Position numbers and translations under genes: made by a program
The notes under the pieces: model-generated
Told to the model about the DNA's origin: nothing
The model's database searches: none
What the model saw: only the letters and a program-made list of their open reading frames with translations
Part shown: positions 26,699-34,776 of the stretch, piece after piece
Numbering within the stretch: position 1 is the first letter of the stretch
Layout: each line of letters starts with the position of its first letter
Origin: Pseudomonadales bacterium
GTDB taxonomy: Bacteria > Pseudomonadota > Gammaproteobacteria > Pseudomonadales > DC-out160
Length of the DNA stretch: 64,000 nt
Reading direction: 5' to 3'
Assembly (NCBI GenBank): GCA_019090455.1
Contig: JAHRWA010000016.1
Span: 1-64,000, forward strand

Positions 26699-28783
26699 TT
26701 AATTCCACCAAGATTTTATGTTTAGAATGGTGCGCCTCTTAGGCATGACGGGCTCCGAAGAGGTTGGTAAGTCGGTGCCCTCTTCAGGTAGTAATCCCTT
26801 TTTACGCCTTTCAATTACGTAAGAGATATCATGTAGATGTGCGATGGAGAGCAAGGTTTCTGATTTTAGTTGCTCCAGCTCATCGATTTGTTCTTCAAGA
26901 ATCTCGCTGGCAATGCTTTGCATATAAGATTGATGTTTATGAAGACTGAGTTGTACACGGGCCAGTGTGGAATCCAGAGACTCATTTAAAACCATAAATC
27001 GCCCTTTAAACCCAGCAAAGCGTTTTTCTGCATTATCATGTGCTAACGTTAGATTTTTGATACGTTCATCTAGCGTTTGGCGCTGTTGTTGAATTGCATT
27101 AGTTTGTTTTTGAATATTCCAATATCGCTCCCCCGAATTTTCACTAATATCCCAACGCCAAATTCCGCGAAGAAAATTAAGCTGCACTTTCTCTTTTTCA
27201 AAAAAAGTACTGTCTTTGTGTTTTTGCAGCAATGCAGCGACGTCATCTAATCTGTACTTTGTTTCCAGTTCATTCAATGATGCTGTTGCGGCGATATTGT
27301 TGCCGGATAGCGCAGCGTGTTGAATAGGGGAGAGTTTATTTAGGTTTTGAGTTAATTCAAGTCGACTCTGAATGGATTGATTGATGACCTCTTTTGCATG
27401 AGGTGTTAGTGCTGCCAAGCGATTTTGATTGAGTTGCAACATGTCGGTAAAGACCGGCATATTTTGTTGCCAGCGTTGGATTAGGAGGCTGAGGCGCTGT
27501 AGCTCTCGATAATTGCGATAACTCTCATTGAATCGATGACTCGCAAAAAACTGGTAAAGGTAATATGAGGCTAATTTCTTTTCTGGTTTGAAGTTGGGTA
27601 GATTGGACATAGGGTCAATGGAATAATCCAGTGGTGGACTTAAACCATCCACCCAAGTATCGGTATTGACAACCTCGATCGCTTTTTTGATTCGTATTTG
27701 CTCTGAGTTGAAAATCGATTTCGCCTCGATATAGCCATCCAAGGCCGTTTTTAACGCGCCCAATTGTTCGTAAACAAAGGGTATGTGCAGATAGACTTCC
27801 TGTACCGATCGATCAATCGAGTCGCGTTGTTTGAGTTCGCTCCAAGGTGTGAGCGCTTTTTCATAATTTTCTTTTGATAAATGGGCCCAGCCTAAAGCAA
27901 ATAATGCCGGATTCGCGAAGGGGCTATCGAGACGAATGTCATTCAAAGTCAGAATGGCAGAGTCGAACTTATCTTGACGAAGGAAATTGATGCCCAGTGC
28001 TAATGCAGATTTATCCTTTAAAGCAGAGATTTCGACATCTTCTCTAGGGAGCTCAAGAATGGCATCGAATAATTTCGTTGATTTGACGCCTTTGCCTAAG
28101 CTTGCGAAGGCTACCGCCATATTATATTTTGCATAGATATTAAGGCGACTAGTGCGAGGAATAGCGCTGAGTTCTTTTACTGCTTGGGAGAAGTTTTTAT
28201 CTCGCATTAGCAATATAGCGTTTAGGATTTTCCGTTCGTTTTCTAAGTTACGGCTCAAATTTTTTAATTGTTGATTTAAAATATGATTGGTTCGATCATA
28301 ATTACCACGCTGGTAGTGCAAAGCCGCGAGATAAAACCAGGCCTGATCTCTAGATTCTTTTTCAGTGGTGCGATCAATGAGTCGATTAAAGATGGATTCC
28401 GCTTCATCAATGAGGCCATAGGATACATAAAGGGAGCCGAGTAATAGTTCTGCGTGGTCCTTGTGTTTAGTTAAGGTCCCGTGTTCTTGAGCGACCAGAG
28501 TCCGGGTGATACTGGAAAAATAACGTTGTTGATAATAATCATACAAGATTTCACCATAGGCAATGTCCTTGACGTAATGAGGTACATTGAGTGGGTCTTT
28601 CACCTTCGCGCTGTGTGAGCTGCCAGACCAGCTGACCAACATAGCGGTAATGATTAAAGCGAAGGTATAGAAGGTAACAGACAGAGGCCGGTGTCTGGGT
28701 CTACTGTTGCTTAACTTTAAGCTGGGCCGGGCGCGAAAGTGAGATAGTGAGATAGTCGTGAATTGATTGTTAGTGATGCTCAT
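26699..28783 (-). CDS. TPR-rich envelope protein
   Basis: This 694-residue protein has one N-terminal hydrophobic helix (about residues 36-56) as anchor or signal, preceded by a basic segment. Residues 75-330 read as tetratricopeptide repeats, for instance LLLGSLYVSYGLIDEAESIF, FYLAALHYQRGNYDRTNHIL, KYNMAVAFASLGKGVKSTKLF and ALFALGWAHLSKENYEKALTPW. The C-terminal third is helical and coiled-coil-like (QTNAIQQQRQTLDERIKNL.., then HLHDISYVIERRKKG). TPR domains bind protein partners, so it is probably an assembly scaffold for this block. It is the last gene of the minus-strand run, 9 bp after the coiled-coil gene. Confidence 0.75.
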   Translation of the reverse strand: MSITNNQFTTISLSHFRARPSLKLSNSRPRHRPLSVTFYTFALIITAMLVSWSGSSHSAKVKDPLNVPHYVKDIAYGEILYDYYQQRYFSSITRTLVAQEHGTLTKHKDHAELLLGSLYVSYGLIDEAESIFNRLIDRTTEKESRDQAWFYLAALHYQRGNYDRTNHILNQQLKNLSRNLENERKILNAILLMRDKNFSQAVKELSAIPRTSRLNIYAKYNMAVAFASLGKGVKSTKLFDAILELPREDVEISALKDKSALALGINFLRQDKFDSAILTLNDIRLDSPFANPALFALGWAHLSKENYEKALTPWSELKQRDSIDRSVQEVYLHIPFVYEQLGALKTALDGYIEAKSIFNSEQIRIKKAIEVVNTDTWVDGLSPPLDYSIDPMSNLPNFKPEKKLASYYLYQFFASHRFNESYRNYRELQRLSLLIQRWQQNMPVFTDMLQLNQNRLAALTPHAKEVINQSIQSRLELTQNLNKLSPIQHAALSGNNIAATASLNELETKYRLDDVAALLQKHKDSTFFEKEKVQLNFLRGIWRWDISENSGERYWNIQKQTNAIQQQRQTLDERIKNLTLAHDNAEKRFAGFKGRFMVLNESLDSTLARVQLSLHKHQSYMQSIASEILEEQIDELEQLKSETLLSIAHLHDISYVIERRKKGLLPEEGTDLPTSSEPVMPKRRTILNIKSWWN

Positions 28784-28792
28784 TGCTTCTGT

Positions 28793-29524
28793 TTATTCCC
28801 AATCTTTAAAAGCAAACTCAGGCTGTTGCTTAACCCTATCGCCAGAAATGATTAACTGTAGGTACTTCGGGCCTGTCTTTTTTTCAAATTTGGTAGAAAC
28901 CGCCCGTCGATAATCTCTGCCTTCGGGGCCTGTACCCACAATAACTGCGACGACCTCATGTTCTCCCGATGCGAGGTTTTCGGTGTGTAGGCGTTGTATC
29001 GCGCCCCTCGAAAGCGCTATTAGCTCTCTGTCGGTGTATAAGTGGTTTGCGACAGGTTTGTCATTCATTTTTAACGTGACTGAGTCAAGTTTAAAGTACT
29101 GCCCGACATCAATAGACAGAAAAACCTTGGTTTGTGTATTGCTGGGAAAGAGAAGATCCTCTTCAAGAATAAATAGATCTCTGTTTATTTTCAGAATATC
29201 TTTCTTAATATTTTGTAACTCATGCTCTAGGCTGAGGCGTGTGTCATCCGTTGTTTCAGCTTTTACTTCCTCAGTTACGATTTCTTCGGCCTTATCGTCT
29301 TTTTCCTCGACCTGCGGACTCTCGGCTATAGTCTCTTTGACCTGAATGTCCTCAACCTGAGTTTCTTCGACTTTAGTCTCTTCAGCCTGAGTCTCTTCGA
29401 CCTTAGTCTCCTCAACCTGTTTCTCTTCCATTTCGGCCCATAATGGAGAGGTTAGGCAGAGGCATAGTGATATCGCTTTTCGGAGGTTTCTTGCTTCTAA
29501 TAGGGAGCCTACAAAATAGTTCAT
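28793..29524 (-). CDS. Periplasmic protein with Glu-rich repeats and coiled coil
   Basis: This 243-residue protein has a signal peptide ending near LWAEMEE. Low-complexity VEET-type repeats follow (about residues 32-80), then a coiled coil (RLSLEHELQNIKKDILKIN). A compact beta-rich C-terminal domain begins TKVFLSIDVGQYFKLDSVTL and includes ASGEHEVVAVIVGTGPEGRDY and KYLQLIISGD. I have seen this last domain next to TPR genes in other proteobacteria but know no assigned function. The repeats look like a flexible periplasmic spacer, and the domain could bind the barrel protein encoded just upstream. Confidence 0.65.
   Translation of the reverse strand: MNYFVGSLLEARNLRKAISLCLCLTSPLWAEMEEKQVEETKVEETQAEETKVEETQVEDIQVKETIAESPQVEEKDDKAEEIVTEEVKAETTDDTRLSLEHELQNIKKDILKINRDLFILEEDLLFPSNTQTKVFLSIDVGQYFKLDSVTLKMNDKPVANHLYTDRELIALSRGAIQRLHTENLASGEHEVVAVIVGTGPEGRDYRRAVSTKFEKKTGPKYLQLIISGDRVKQQPEFAFKDWE
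29351..29429 (-). repeat. 30-bp tandem repeat inside the coiled-coil gene
   Basis: A 30-bp unit occurs at 29351-29380 and 29381-29410 with few changes, and a third partial copy follows to 29429. It encodes the VEETKVEETQ-type repeats. Copy number may vary between strains by slippage. Confidence 0.8.
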
Positions 29525-29542
29525 CGTTACAATTGCCTTATC

Positions 29543-30214
29543 TTAAAAAAATAAACCGACGCCAAAAGTGTATTCTATATTATGGCTAGTGTCGTCAGGG
29601 TCCAAAAAATTCTTATTGAGAAAATAGCTACGTACATCCATATGATAGCTGAGCCAATCGGTAGGGATGGCTCTTAGTCCACCGCCAAAGTGTAGGGAGG
29701 AGTAATGTTCCTGATCGACGGAGAGTCGACCCATTCCTGTGGCAAGGTAGAAGGTAGTATTGATTGCGCGGTTTTTTCCAATAAAGATTTGCCCCGGAAG
29801 AACGTTCATCCCGAGTGAGATATTCATATAATTCATTGTCTCCCCATCAAAGACGCTACCTCGGCCACTTTTGTCCAGATTGATGTCTTTTGCTTGGCCT
29901 TTGGCAACACTGCCTTCTACGAAGAATAGATCGCTTGAATGGAAGTTAATTCTCACGCCTGCAATGGGCTCGGCTCTAAATCCATCCATTTTATAGGCAC
30001 CAATATAAACGGTAGCTTCAATTTTTTCAGTATCTATTACGGGGGCCTTCCGGGCATCACGCTTGATTTCCGGTGAAATCGCTGGAGTAGATGTGTCTAA
30101 TTCGGCAAACGCGTGCGGGATGAATAAAGTGAGAGTGATGCTGCACAGCATGATTGATAGCGATTTAATGTTATTGTTAATGGCTCGAGAATGTTTCTGT
30201 ATCGATAAACTCAT
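29543..30214 (-). CDS. Outer-membrane beta-barrel protein
   Basis: This protein of about 223 residues has a signal peptide (SIMLCSITLTLFIPHAFA) and alternating hydrophobic strands ending in aromatic residues. EATVYIGAYKMDGFRAEPIAGVR, then YMNISLGMNVLPGQIFIG and HFGGGLRAIPTDWLSYHMDVRSY precede the terminal YTFGVGLFF. The order, including the NVLPGQ/E-I-F segment, matches the second barrel half of the protein at 32878-34158, so the two are paralogues. The family is the barrel group first named in myxobacteria (OMP_myx_plus, from memory). I prefer the ATG at 30214, which has GGAG upstream, to the ATG at 30247, which would lengthen the signal peptide oddly. Confidence 0.75.
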   Translation of the reverse strand: MSLSIQKHSRAINNNIKSLSIMLCSITLTLFIPHAFAELDTSTPAISPEIKRDARKAPVIDTEKIEATVYIGAYKMDGFRAEPIAGVRINFHSSDLFFVEGSVAKGQAKDINLDKSGRGSVFDGETMNYMNISLGMNVLPGQIFIGKNRAINTTFYLATGMGRLSVDQEHYSSLHFGGGLRAIPTDWLSYHMDVRSYFLNKNFLDPDDTSHNIEYTFGVGLFF

Positions 30215-30286
30215 TTTACATCGACTCCAGTGATGGATAGATCCCAATGATGTATCAGACCTAAGTGAGGCATAGAGTGGTAGAGG

Positions 30287-30796
30287 CTAGCCACACTGTA
30301 AATTGCCATCAAGTATATAGTGTAATCGGATCATTCGGCCCTGCCGCATAATGTCTAAGTTTAATTCAGCTCGATGTGGTAATTGTCGAACTTCTGTGGC
30401 CCAGGATCGTTGATTTGCTAAATCAATATTGTTGAGTCGAATAATGGTGTCACCCCTTTTTAAACCATAGTGCGTAAAAATGCTGTTAGATGAGACATGT
30501 TTTATGAAATACCCCTCCAAATTAGGGCCACGATAACGCGCAGATAAATGAATCTGCGACAAACTCTCACCGACATTGTCAGTAAGACTCTGTAATTCAA
30601 ATTGAGACAGATATCGACATTCGCTAGAGCTTGATGGCGAAACAGTGGCGCTGAGATTATTGCTCCATAAAATGGTGATTGGAGTGGCGAAGAATAGCAA
30701 GCCCGTGATCAGCAGTCGGATGACTATCAGCTGCGAACTGAGGTGCATTGATTTTAGTTTGGGTCTGGGTCTGGGTTTAAATCGAAAAGGTGTCAT
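30287..30796 (-). CDS. Membrane-anchored PDZ-domain protein (GspC-like)
   Basis: The protein has a proline- and arginine-rich cytoplasmic start, one membrane helix (LIVIRLLITGLLFFATPITI) and a periplasmic part. That part ends in a PDZ domain (LEGYFIKHVSSNSIFTHYGL, then KRGDTIIRLNNIDLANQRSW and ELNLDIMRQGRMIRLHYIL). The layout resembles GspC of type II secretion, but no other gsp gene is present. The start is uncertain: the ATG at 30796 gives 169 residues and a 22 bp gap after the DUF3570 gene, while an ATG at 30877 would overlap that gene by 58 bp. It probably acts as a periplasmic clamp or docking protein for its barrel and TPR neighbours. Confidence 0.65.
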   Translation of the reverse strand: MTPFRFKPRPRPKLKSMHLSSQLIVIRLLITGLLFFATPITILWSNNLSATVSPSSSSECRYLSQFELQSLTDNVGESLSQIHLSARYRGPNLEGYFIKHVSSNSIFTHYGLKRGDTIIRLNNIDLANQRSWATEVRQLPHRAELNLDIMRQGRMIRLHYILDGNLQCG

Positions 30797-30818
30797 GTTT
30801 GATACTGCCCGTCTGTGT

Positions 30819-31976
30819 TTAAAATGGCCAGGATAAGTAAAATTGAACGCGATAGGCGCTAAACTGATAGGCGTCATCTGAACCTAATTCAATATAATCG
30901 TGATAAGTAAAACGCATCAAATCTAAGCTGGCATTGAGACTCACATCCTTGAATGCCCCCTCCAACTTTCGGCCCCAATCATAGCTGGCAATGAGGCCAA
31001 AGGTATGCTGTTTAAATTGGCTGAAATTTTTGTCGCGAGTGAGGTAGAGAGTTGATTGGTCGGCATTGTTGTTAAAAAAGGACGCTTCAGATTGAAGATA
31101 ATAACGATAATGTAAATCTATTTCCCACATGGGATTAATCGGTTGAATGTGAGTAATTAAAAACGTGTGGGAAGTCATATCCCATGAGTCGGTGAAATAA
31201 CGATATTTTAAGACAGCCACCGATTTGGGTTGCATATAGAGACTATTCGAAAATGTGAAGCTATGCTGGATTCGAGTTTCCGGTAGTTGCTGAGCCACCA
31301 GAGCACCTTGCTGCATCGCTGCTAAGTACTGATTTCCTAGTGGACCCTGTTCGCTGACGTGTTCATAGTGAAATTGACTTAACCAATATTGACTCATTGC
31401 CTGAGAGAAATTTAACCGCAGGTTATGACGATCAAGATTTTGTTCTGTTTGGGTGTCTACTCGACCTACTACATCCCATCCTCGGCTAAAGCCAAACCCA
31501 AAGGTACTGCTACTACCAAACATTTCTTGTGAGATATCGATGTGGAGGGTGGATGCTCTGAGGTCGTCCTCGTCGCTATAGCCCGTTTGCAATAAAATTA
31601 AAGTGCCGTTGTTGAGGATATCTAAGCCGAGACTAGTGGCATTTCTTTTTTCACTGTATTCATCGACGCTGGCCTGAGTTTTAACATCTGTTGAGCCATC
31701 GTGAGTGCTGTCGATGATTTGACTTAAACTCAAGCCATAGCGATTGTTGACGTGTTTACGAACGAGCACCTGAGAAGAGGCCACCGTTGTGTCGTCACCA
31801 CTGTAGTAATGCGTAGAGACTTCAGCTTTCTCCTTGGGTAAAGAGGCGGCTATAGACTGTTGTGACAGGAAAATAGAGGGGGCAAATAGCCAAGCCAATA
31901 AAGCTGGTGTCAATAGTGAAAAGGCTGTCCGGTGCATAGACGGGCTATCGTGAGAGGAAAGACTAATTACGTCCAC
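30819..31976 (-). CDS. DUF3570 protein, predicted outer-membrane barrel
   Basis: This 385-residue protein has a signal peptide (LLTPALLAWLFAPSIFLS..SIAA) and a beta-rich body ending in the aromatic YRVQFYLSWPF, typical of outer-membrane barrels. The DUF3570 pattern is clear: AEVSTHYYSGDDTTV, LKYRYFTDSWDMTSHTFLI, then WEIDLHYRYYLQSEASFF. The family has no proven function. From memory of surveys of ApbE loci, DUF3570 genes recur with DUF4266 and thioredoxin-like genes beside apbE, the same set as here. It overlaps the DUF4266 gene by 14 bp. Confidence 0.85.
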   Translation of the reverse strand: MDVISLSSHDSPSMHRTAFSLLTPALLAWLFAPSIFLSQQSIAASLPKEKAEVSTHYYSGDDTTVASSQVLVRKHVNNRYGLSLSQIIDSTHDGSTDVKTQASVDEYSEKRNATSLGLDILNNGTLILLQTGYSDEDDLRASTLHIDISQEMFGSSSTFGFGFSRGWDVVGRVDTQTEQNLDRHNLRLNFSQAMSQYWLSQFHYEHVSEQGPLGNQYLAAMQQGALVAQQLPETRIQHSFTFSNSLYMQPKSVAVLKYRYFTDSWDMTSHTFLITHIQPINPMWEIDLHYRYYLQSEASFFNNNADQSTLYLTRDKNFSQFKQHTFGLIASYDWGRKLEGAFKDVSLNASLDLMRFTYHDYIELGSDDAYQFSAYRVQFYLSWPF

Positions 31977-32196
31977 CTCCGTTGCTTATTCCCGTATTTC
32001 GATCAGTATGATGACGAAACTGTTGTATTGATTCGTGACGTGAGGAACTCATTAATCTGTCTTCGAGAAAGCTCCTTTGGTAAGACTCCACCCAGGGTTT
32101 TTGGGGTATAACAGAGCAGCCGATTATATTGAGGGCTATGACTAGCAGTATCAGCTGCTTGACAATTTTAATGTCAAATTTAGTAGAGGGTATCAT
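31963..32196 (-). CDS. DUF4266 small lipoprotein
   Basis: This 77-residue protein has a lipoprotein signal (LILLVIALNIIGC, with lipidated C27), then PWVESYQRSFLEDRLM, which matches the DUF4266 core. The family usually ends in a Ser/Gly-rich tail with GGGCGCN. Here the tail is RNTGISNGGGRN, so the two terminal cysteines are missing. The role is unknown. Overlaps on both sides (4 bp with the thioredoxin gene, 14 bp with DUF3570) indicate tight translational coupling of the three. Confidence 0.8.
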   Translation of the reverse strand: MIPSTKFDIKIVKQLILLVIALNIIGCSVIPQKPWVESYQRSFLEDRLMSSSRHESIQQFRHHTDRNTGISNGGGRN

Positions 32197-32756
32197 TGCG
32201 TTAACAGCTCACGAATTTCTTGTTCGTAAAGAAGGGCGAATCCAGGCTGATATCCCTTGTGCTCATGTCGGATATTACCGTCACGGTCAATGATGAAGGT
32301 GCTTGGCATTTCTTTGACCTTGTATTTTTTGCTGGTTTCTTGCTTCGGGTCAAAAAGGATAGCGTAGGTTATTTTGGTGTCGTGTAAGAATTCTTCGACT
32401 TCTCTACGATTGGTGTCGTTATTGATGCCAATTACCATGACTTCAGACTCTGGGAATTTCTCTTGAAGCTTCGCTAATTTTGGCATTTCTTGGCGACAGG
32501 GTCCACACCACGAGGCCCAAAAATTGAGTAGCACAATTCTACCTCGTAGATCCAAAAGTCGAGTGTTGGGGCCTTGAAAACGTTTTAATGTGAAGTCGGA
32601 AGCAATGTTGTTTATTTCTTTGACCTGTTTGTTATCTTTTGCGTTGGCCGCTTGAAACGATAAGCTTAAAAAAAGTGGTAGGAGTAACGTAGTCATCAAG
32701 AATAATGTTGAGCGCGAAATGCTGGGTATCGTTGAAGTCATGGGTAATTCTTCCAT
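32193..32756 (-). CDS. TlpA-like exported thioredoxin
   Basis: This 187-residue protein has a signal peptide or anchor (residues 16-40) and a thioredoxin fold with the active site W83-C84-G-P-C87. The segment KEMPSTFIIDRDGNI holds the cis-proline. It resembles TlpA/ResA, which reduce disulfides in the periplasm, typically to keep CXXCH cysteines ready for haem attachment or to serve metal sites. The neighbouring genes encode CXXCH and CX4CH proteins, which makes that role attractive here. The first ATG (32756) is used; an ATG five codons later has the better-placed GGAAGA. Confidence 0.88.
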   Translation of the reverse strand: MEELPMTSTIPSISRSTLFLMTTLLLPLFLSLSFQAANAKDNKQVKEINNIASDFTLKRFQGPNTRLLDLRGRIVLLNFWASWCGPCRQEMPKLAKLQEKFPESEVMVIGINNDTNRREVEEFLHDTKITYAILFDPKQETSKKYKVKEMPSTFIIDRDGNIRHEHKGYQPGFALLYEQEIRELLTQ

Positions 32757-32877
32757 TGCTCTTTCTCTATTTAAATGGCTGTGCTTTATTTAAAAGACGG
32801 TACTGTTTTCAATGGCGGTACTGTCTTTAAATGGAAGTACAACAAAATATTTCTCGGGTTAAAAAATTTAATTAACG

Positions 32878-34158
32878 CTAGAAAATATAGCTGAGGCCAT
32901 AGTGTATTTCAAAATTGTTAGTTGTGATTTCTTCGCCAAAAAGGTCTGAGTTAAAAAGGTGATTGCGCACATCCCAGTGGATAGCGAAATTGTCTGTGGG
33001 ACTAATTCTAAGTCCGGCACCGACTGTCACTGTAAAGTAGTCCTCATTCTTGATTTCAGTGTTGCCAACACCGGCAACAAAGTATAGCTGTGTTGCCCAA
33101 TCGAATTTTCCGCGAAAGACAATTTCACCCGGAAGAGCGTTGTATCCCATCAGCAGGCTATAATAGCGCATTTGATCATCGTCAGAAAAAAGATTAAACC
33201 CACTGCTCTCAAATCCTCTATCAACGAGTTTACTGGAAGCCAAGTTACCTTCTACAAAAAAATCTTCCGAAATAAAATAAGCAAGCCGTAACCCTTGAGA
33301 TGTGTTGGCACTTAAATCTTGCATGCTATAGGAGCCAATGAAAAGACCAATTTCAAAGTCTAGTGTGTTGGGGCTGGTAGAAAACATTTTTTCGAATAAG
33401 GTTTCGGCGTGAGAGCCGTAAAAAAATGAAAATCCTACGGTCCATTCCTGGTGTGAGCCAATTTCTTCGTCACTGAGATACACGAAATAGTTACGATAAT
33501 CGAGCCGCAATAGAAAACGGCTAGAGAGATAATAGTACATGCCCGTACCCACGTTAAAGGCATCTGAGTCTGAGGCCAAAGCATTCTCAATGCTGCTATC
33601 CGGTACCGTATTGAATTGGCCTACTCCGAGTGTGAAATAGGGAGATAACCTGCCTAAGGTGAAGGGATGCAGTAGCAGATTGAGATTGTACGCAGTGGAC
33701 GTACTGATAGCATCTGACGCTTTTAACCAGCCTAATTCAGCGGAAAAAAAGGAGTTGAGTCGGTATGCTAATCGGGCTCCTAGCGCACTTCGGCTAGCGA
33801 GGTTGCCGCCACTAAACCCGAATTCGAAACGTTGGTTTTGATAGTTTTGCAGAATATATTGTTCAAAGCTAATCGGTTCTCCCGATGGGCTTAAACTAAG
33901 TTGAAGGTCTTCTTTGTAGGCCCATCCAACTTTGCCGTTTTGTGAACGTACCTTAAACCAGCCTGTGCGTATCTGAATGATTTCGATCCATTCTCTTCTT
34001 TCAGCAATATCGAAGATAGGGTATCCCCGTCCGGGACCGGAATAGATATTGACGTAGGACTCGCGAACTGTGAAGCGTTCTTCGGCTACAGCAGTCTGTG
34101 TGTTGAGTAGCAGTGCAATGACGGTAATTACCGTAATCAGGGAATGGGATAGAGTCAT
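32878..34158 (-). CDS. SH3-domain protein with two tandem outer-membrane barrels
   Basis: This 426-residue protein has a signal peptide (ending TAVAEE) and a bacterial SH3 domain (VRESYVNIYSGPGRGYPIFD, then GWFKVRSQNGKVGWAYKEDL). Two barrel-like halves of about 150 residues follow. The first contains RLSPYFTLGVGQFNTV, the second YNALPGEIVFRGKFDW and NFAIHWDVRNHLF, ending LSYIF. The second half is a paralogue of the protein at 29543-30214. SH3 domains of this class often touch peptidoglycan or proteins. A fusion of SH3 with two barrels is unusual. It overlaps the upstream haem lipoprotein gene by 4 bp. Confidence 0.75.
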   Translation of the reverse strand: MTLSHSLITVITVIALLLNTQTAVAEERFTVRESYVNIYSGPGRGYPIFDIAERREWIEIIQIRTGWFKVRSQNGKVGWAYKEDLQLSLSPSGEPISFEQYILQNYQNQRFEFGFSGGNLASRSALGARLAYRLNSFFSAELGWLKASDAISTSTAYNLNLLLHPFTLGRLSPYFTLGVGQFNTVPDSSIENALASDSDAFNVGTGMYYYLSSRFLLRLDYRNYFVYLSDEEIGSHQEWTVGFSFFYGSHAETLFEKMFSTSPNTLDFEIGLFIGSYSMQDLSANTSQGLRLAYFISEDFFVEGNLASSKLVDRGFESSGFNLFSDDDQMRYYSLLMGYNALPGEIVFRGKFDWATQLYFVAGVGNTEIKNEDYFTVTVGAGLRISPTDNFAIHWDVRNHLFNSDLFGEEITTNNFEIHYGLSYIF

Positions 34159-34679
34159 TGGATAGAGTCATTGATAGAGGGGTTGGCAATCGGATTAGCA
34201 ATCCATTGGTAGAGAAGTAGATAGTTTTCATCACCCGTGCTGATAAAAATATCCCCCCCGCCGTGGGAGCCCACTGGAGCGTATGAGCCTGTTAAAGGTT
34301 CCAATAAGAGGAGGCTGGCTTCAGGTTGATTCATGTCAATAAAGGAGAGCGTGTTGAGATAGTTTTGTATCATTTCAATACTGTTAGCATCTGTGACGTT
34401 GGCGTTGATTTTAAATCTTCCGCCGTTGCCCGTGATTGCATTGTGGCAGTCCGCGGAAGCACAAGTTTTTCCATTTATGTTTGTGTCGAAAAGAGGGTTG
34501 ATAGCGCTGGCAAAGCCATCTGTGTCATCGAACTTCAATGTTTGAGCGGGTTGAAAAGGTTCATTATCCACTTTTTCACAGCTGACGATTCCTAGTAGCA
34601 ATAAGATAATAACGGCGAGCGAACTTATATTGGATTTCGAAAAGTTGATGTGAAGCTGTTCAATAAAGGTTTCCAGCAC
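34155..34679 (-). CDS. Small lipoprotein with CX4CH haem-like motif
   Basis: The protein has a lipoprotein signal (SSLAVIILLLLGIVSC) and a domain with CASADCH, a CX4CH variant of the c-type haem motif, in the context TNINGKTCASADCHNAITGNG. This layout occurs in single-haem lipoproteins found beside larger multihaem proteins. A later HGGGDIF and W are also typical of cytochrome-like domains. I prefer the GTG at 34679 (AGGT about 11 nt upstream). The ATG at 34784 would put 50 residues encoded by tandem repeats in front of the signal peptide. It may be an electron partner of the HzsA-like protein. Confidence 0.6.
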   Translation of the reverse strand: MLETFIEQLHINFSKSNISSLAVIILLLLGIVSCEKVDNEPFQPAQTLKFDDTDGFASAINPLFDTNINGKTCASADCHNAITGNGGRFKINANVTDANSIEMIQNYLNTLSFIDMNQPEASLLLLEPLTGSYAPVGSHGGGDIFISTGDENYLLLYQWIANPIANPSINDSIQ

Positions 34680-34740
34680 GGTGATGTGACCTACTTCTTT
34701 AGTTGTAGAAATGGAACTAGTGGTAGAACTAGTTACAGAT

Positions 34741-34776
34741 ATAGAACCTAAAACCCATATAGAACCTAAAACCCAT
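34741..34776. repeat. Perfect 18-bp tandem duplication
   Basis: The unit ATAGAACCTAAAACCCAT occurs twice in a row (34741-34758 and 34759-34776), with more degenerate GTAGAACTAGT-like copies just before it. It covers the stop codon of the HzsA-like gene (34766) and the start region of the next ORF, so it probably arose by slippage and blurs that start. Confidence 0.85.

Noticed and set aside
30287-30796. Type II secretion GspC
   Set aside because: The anchor-plus-PDZ layout fits, but no other gsp gene is nearby and all neighbours belong to the redox/envelope block.
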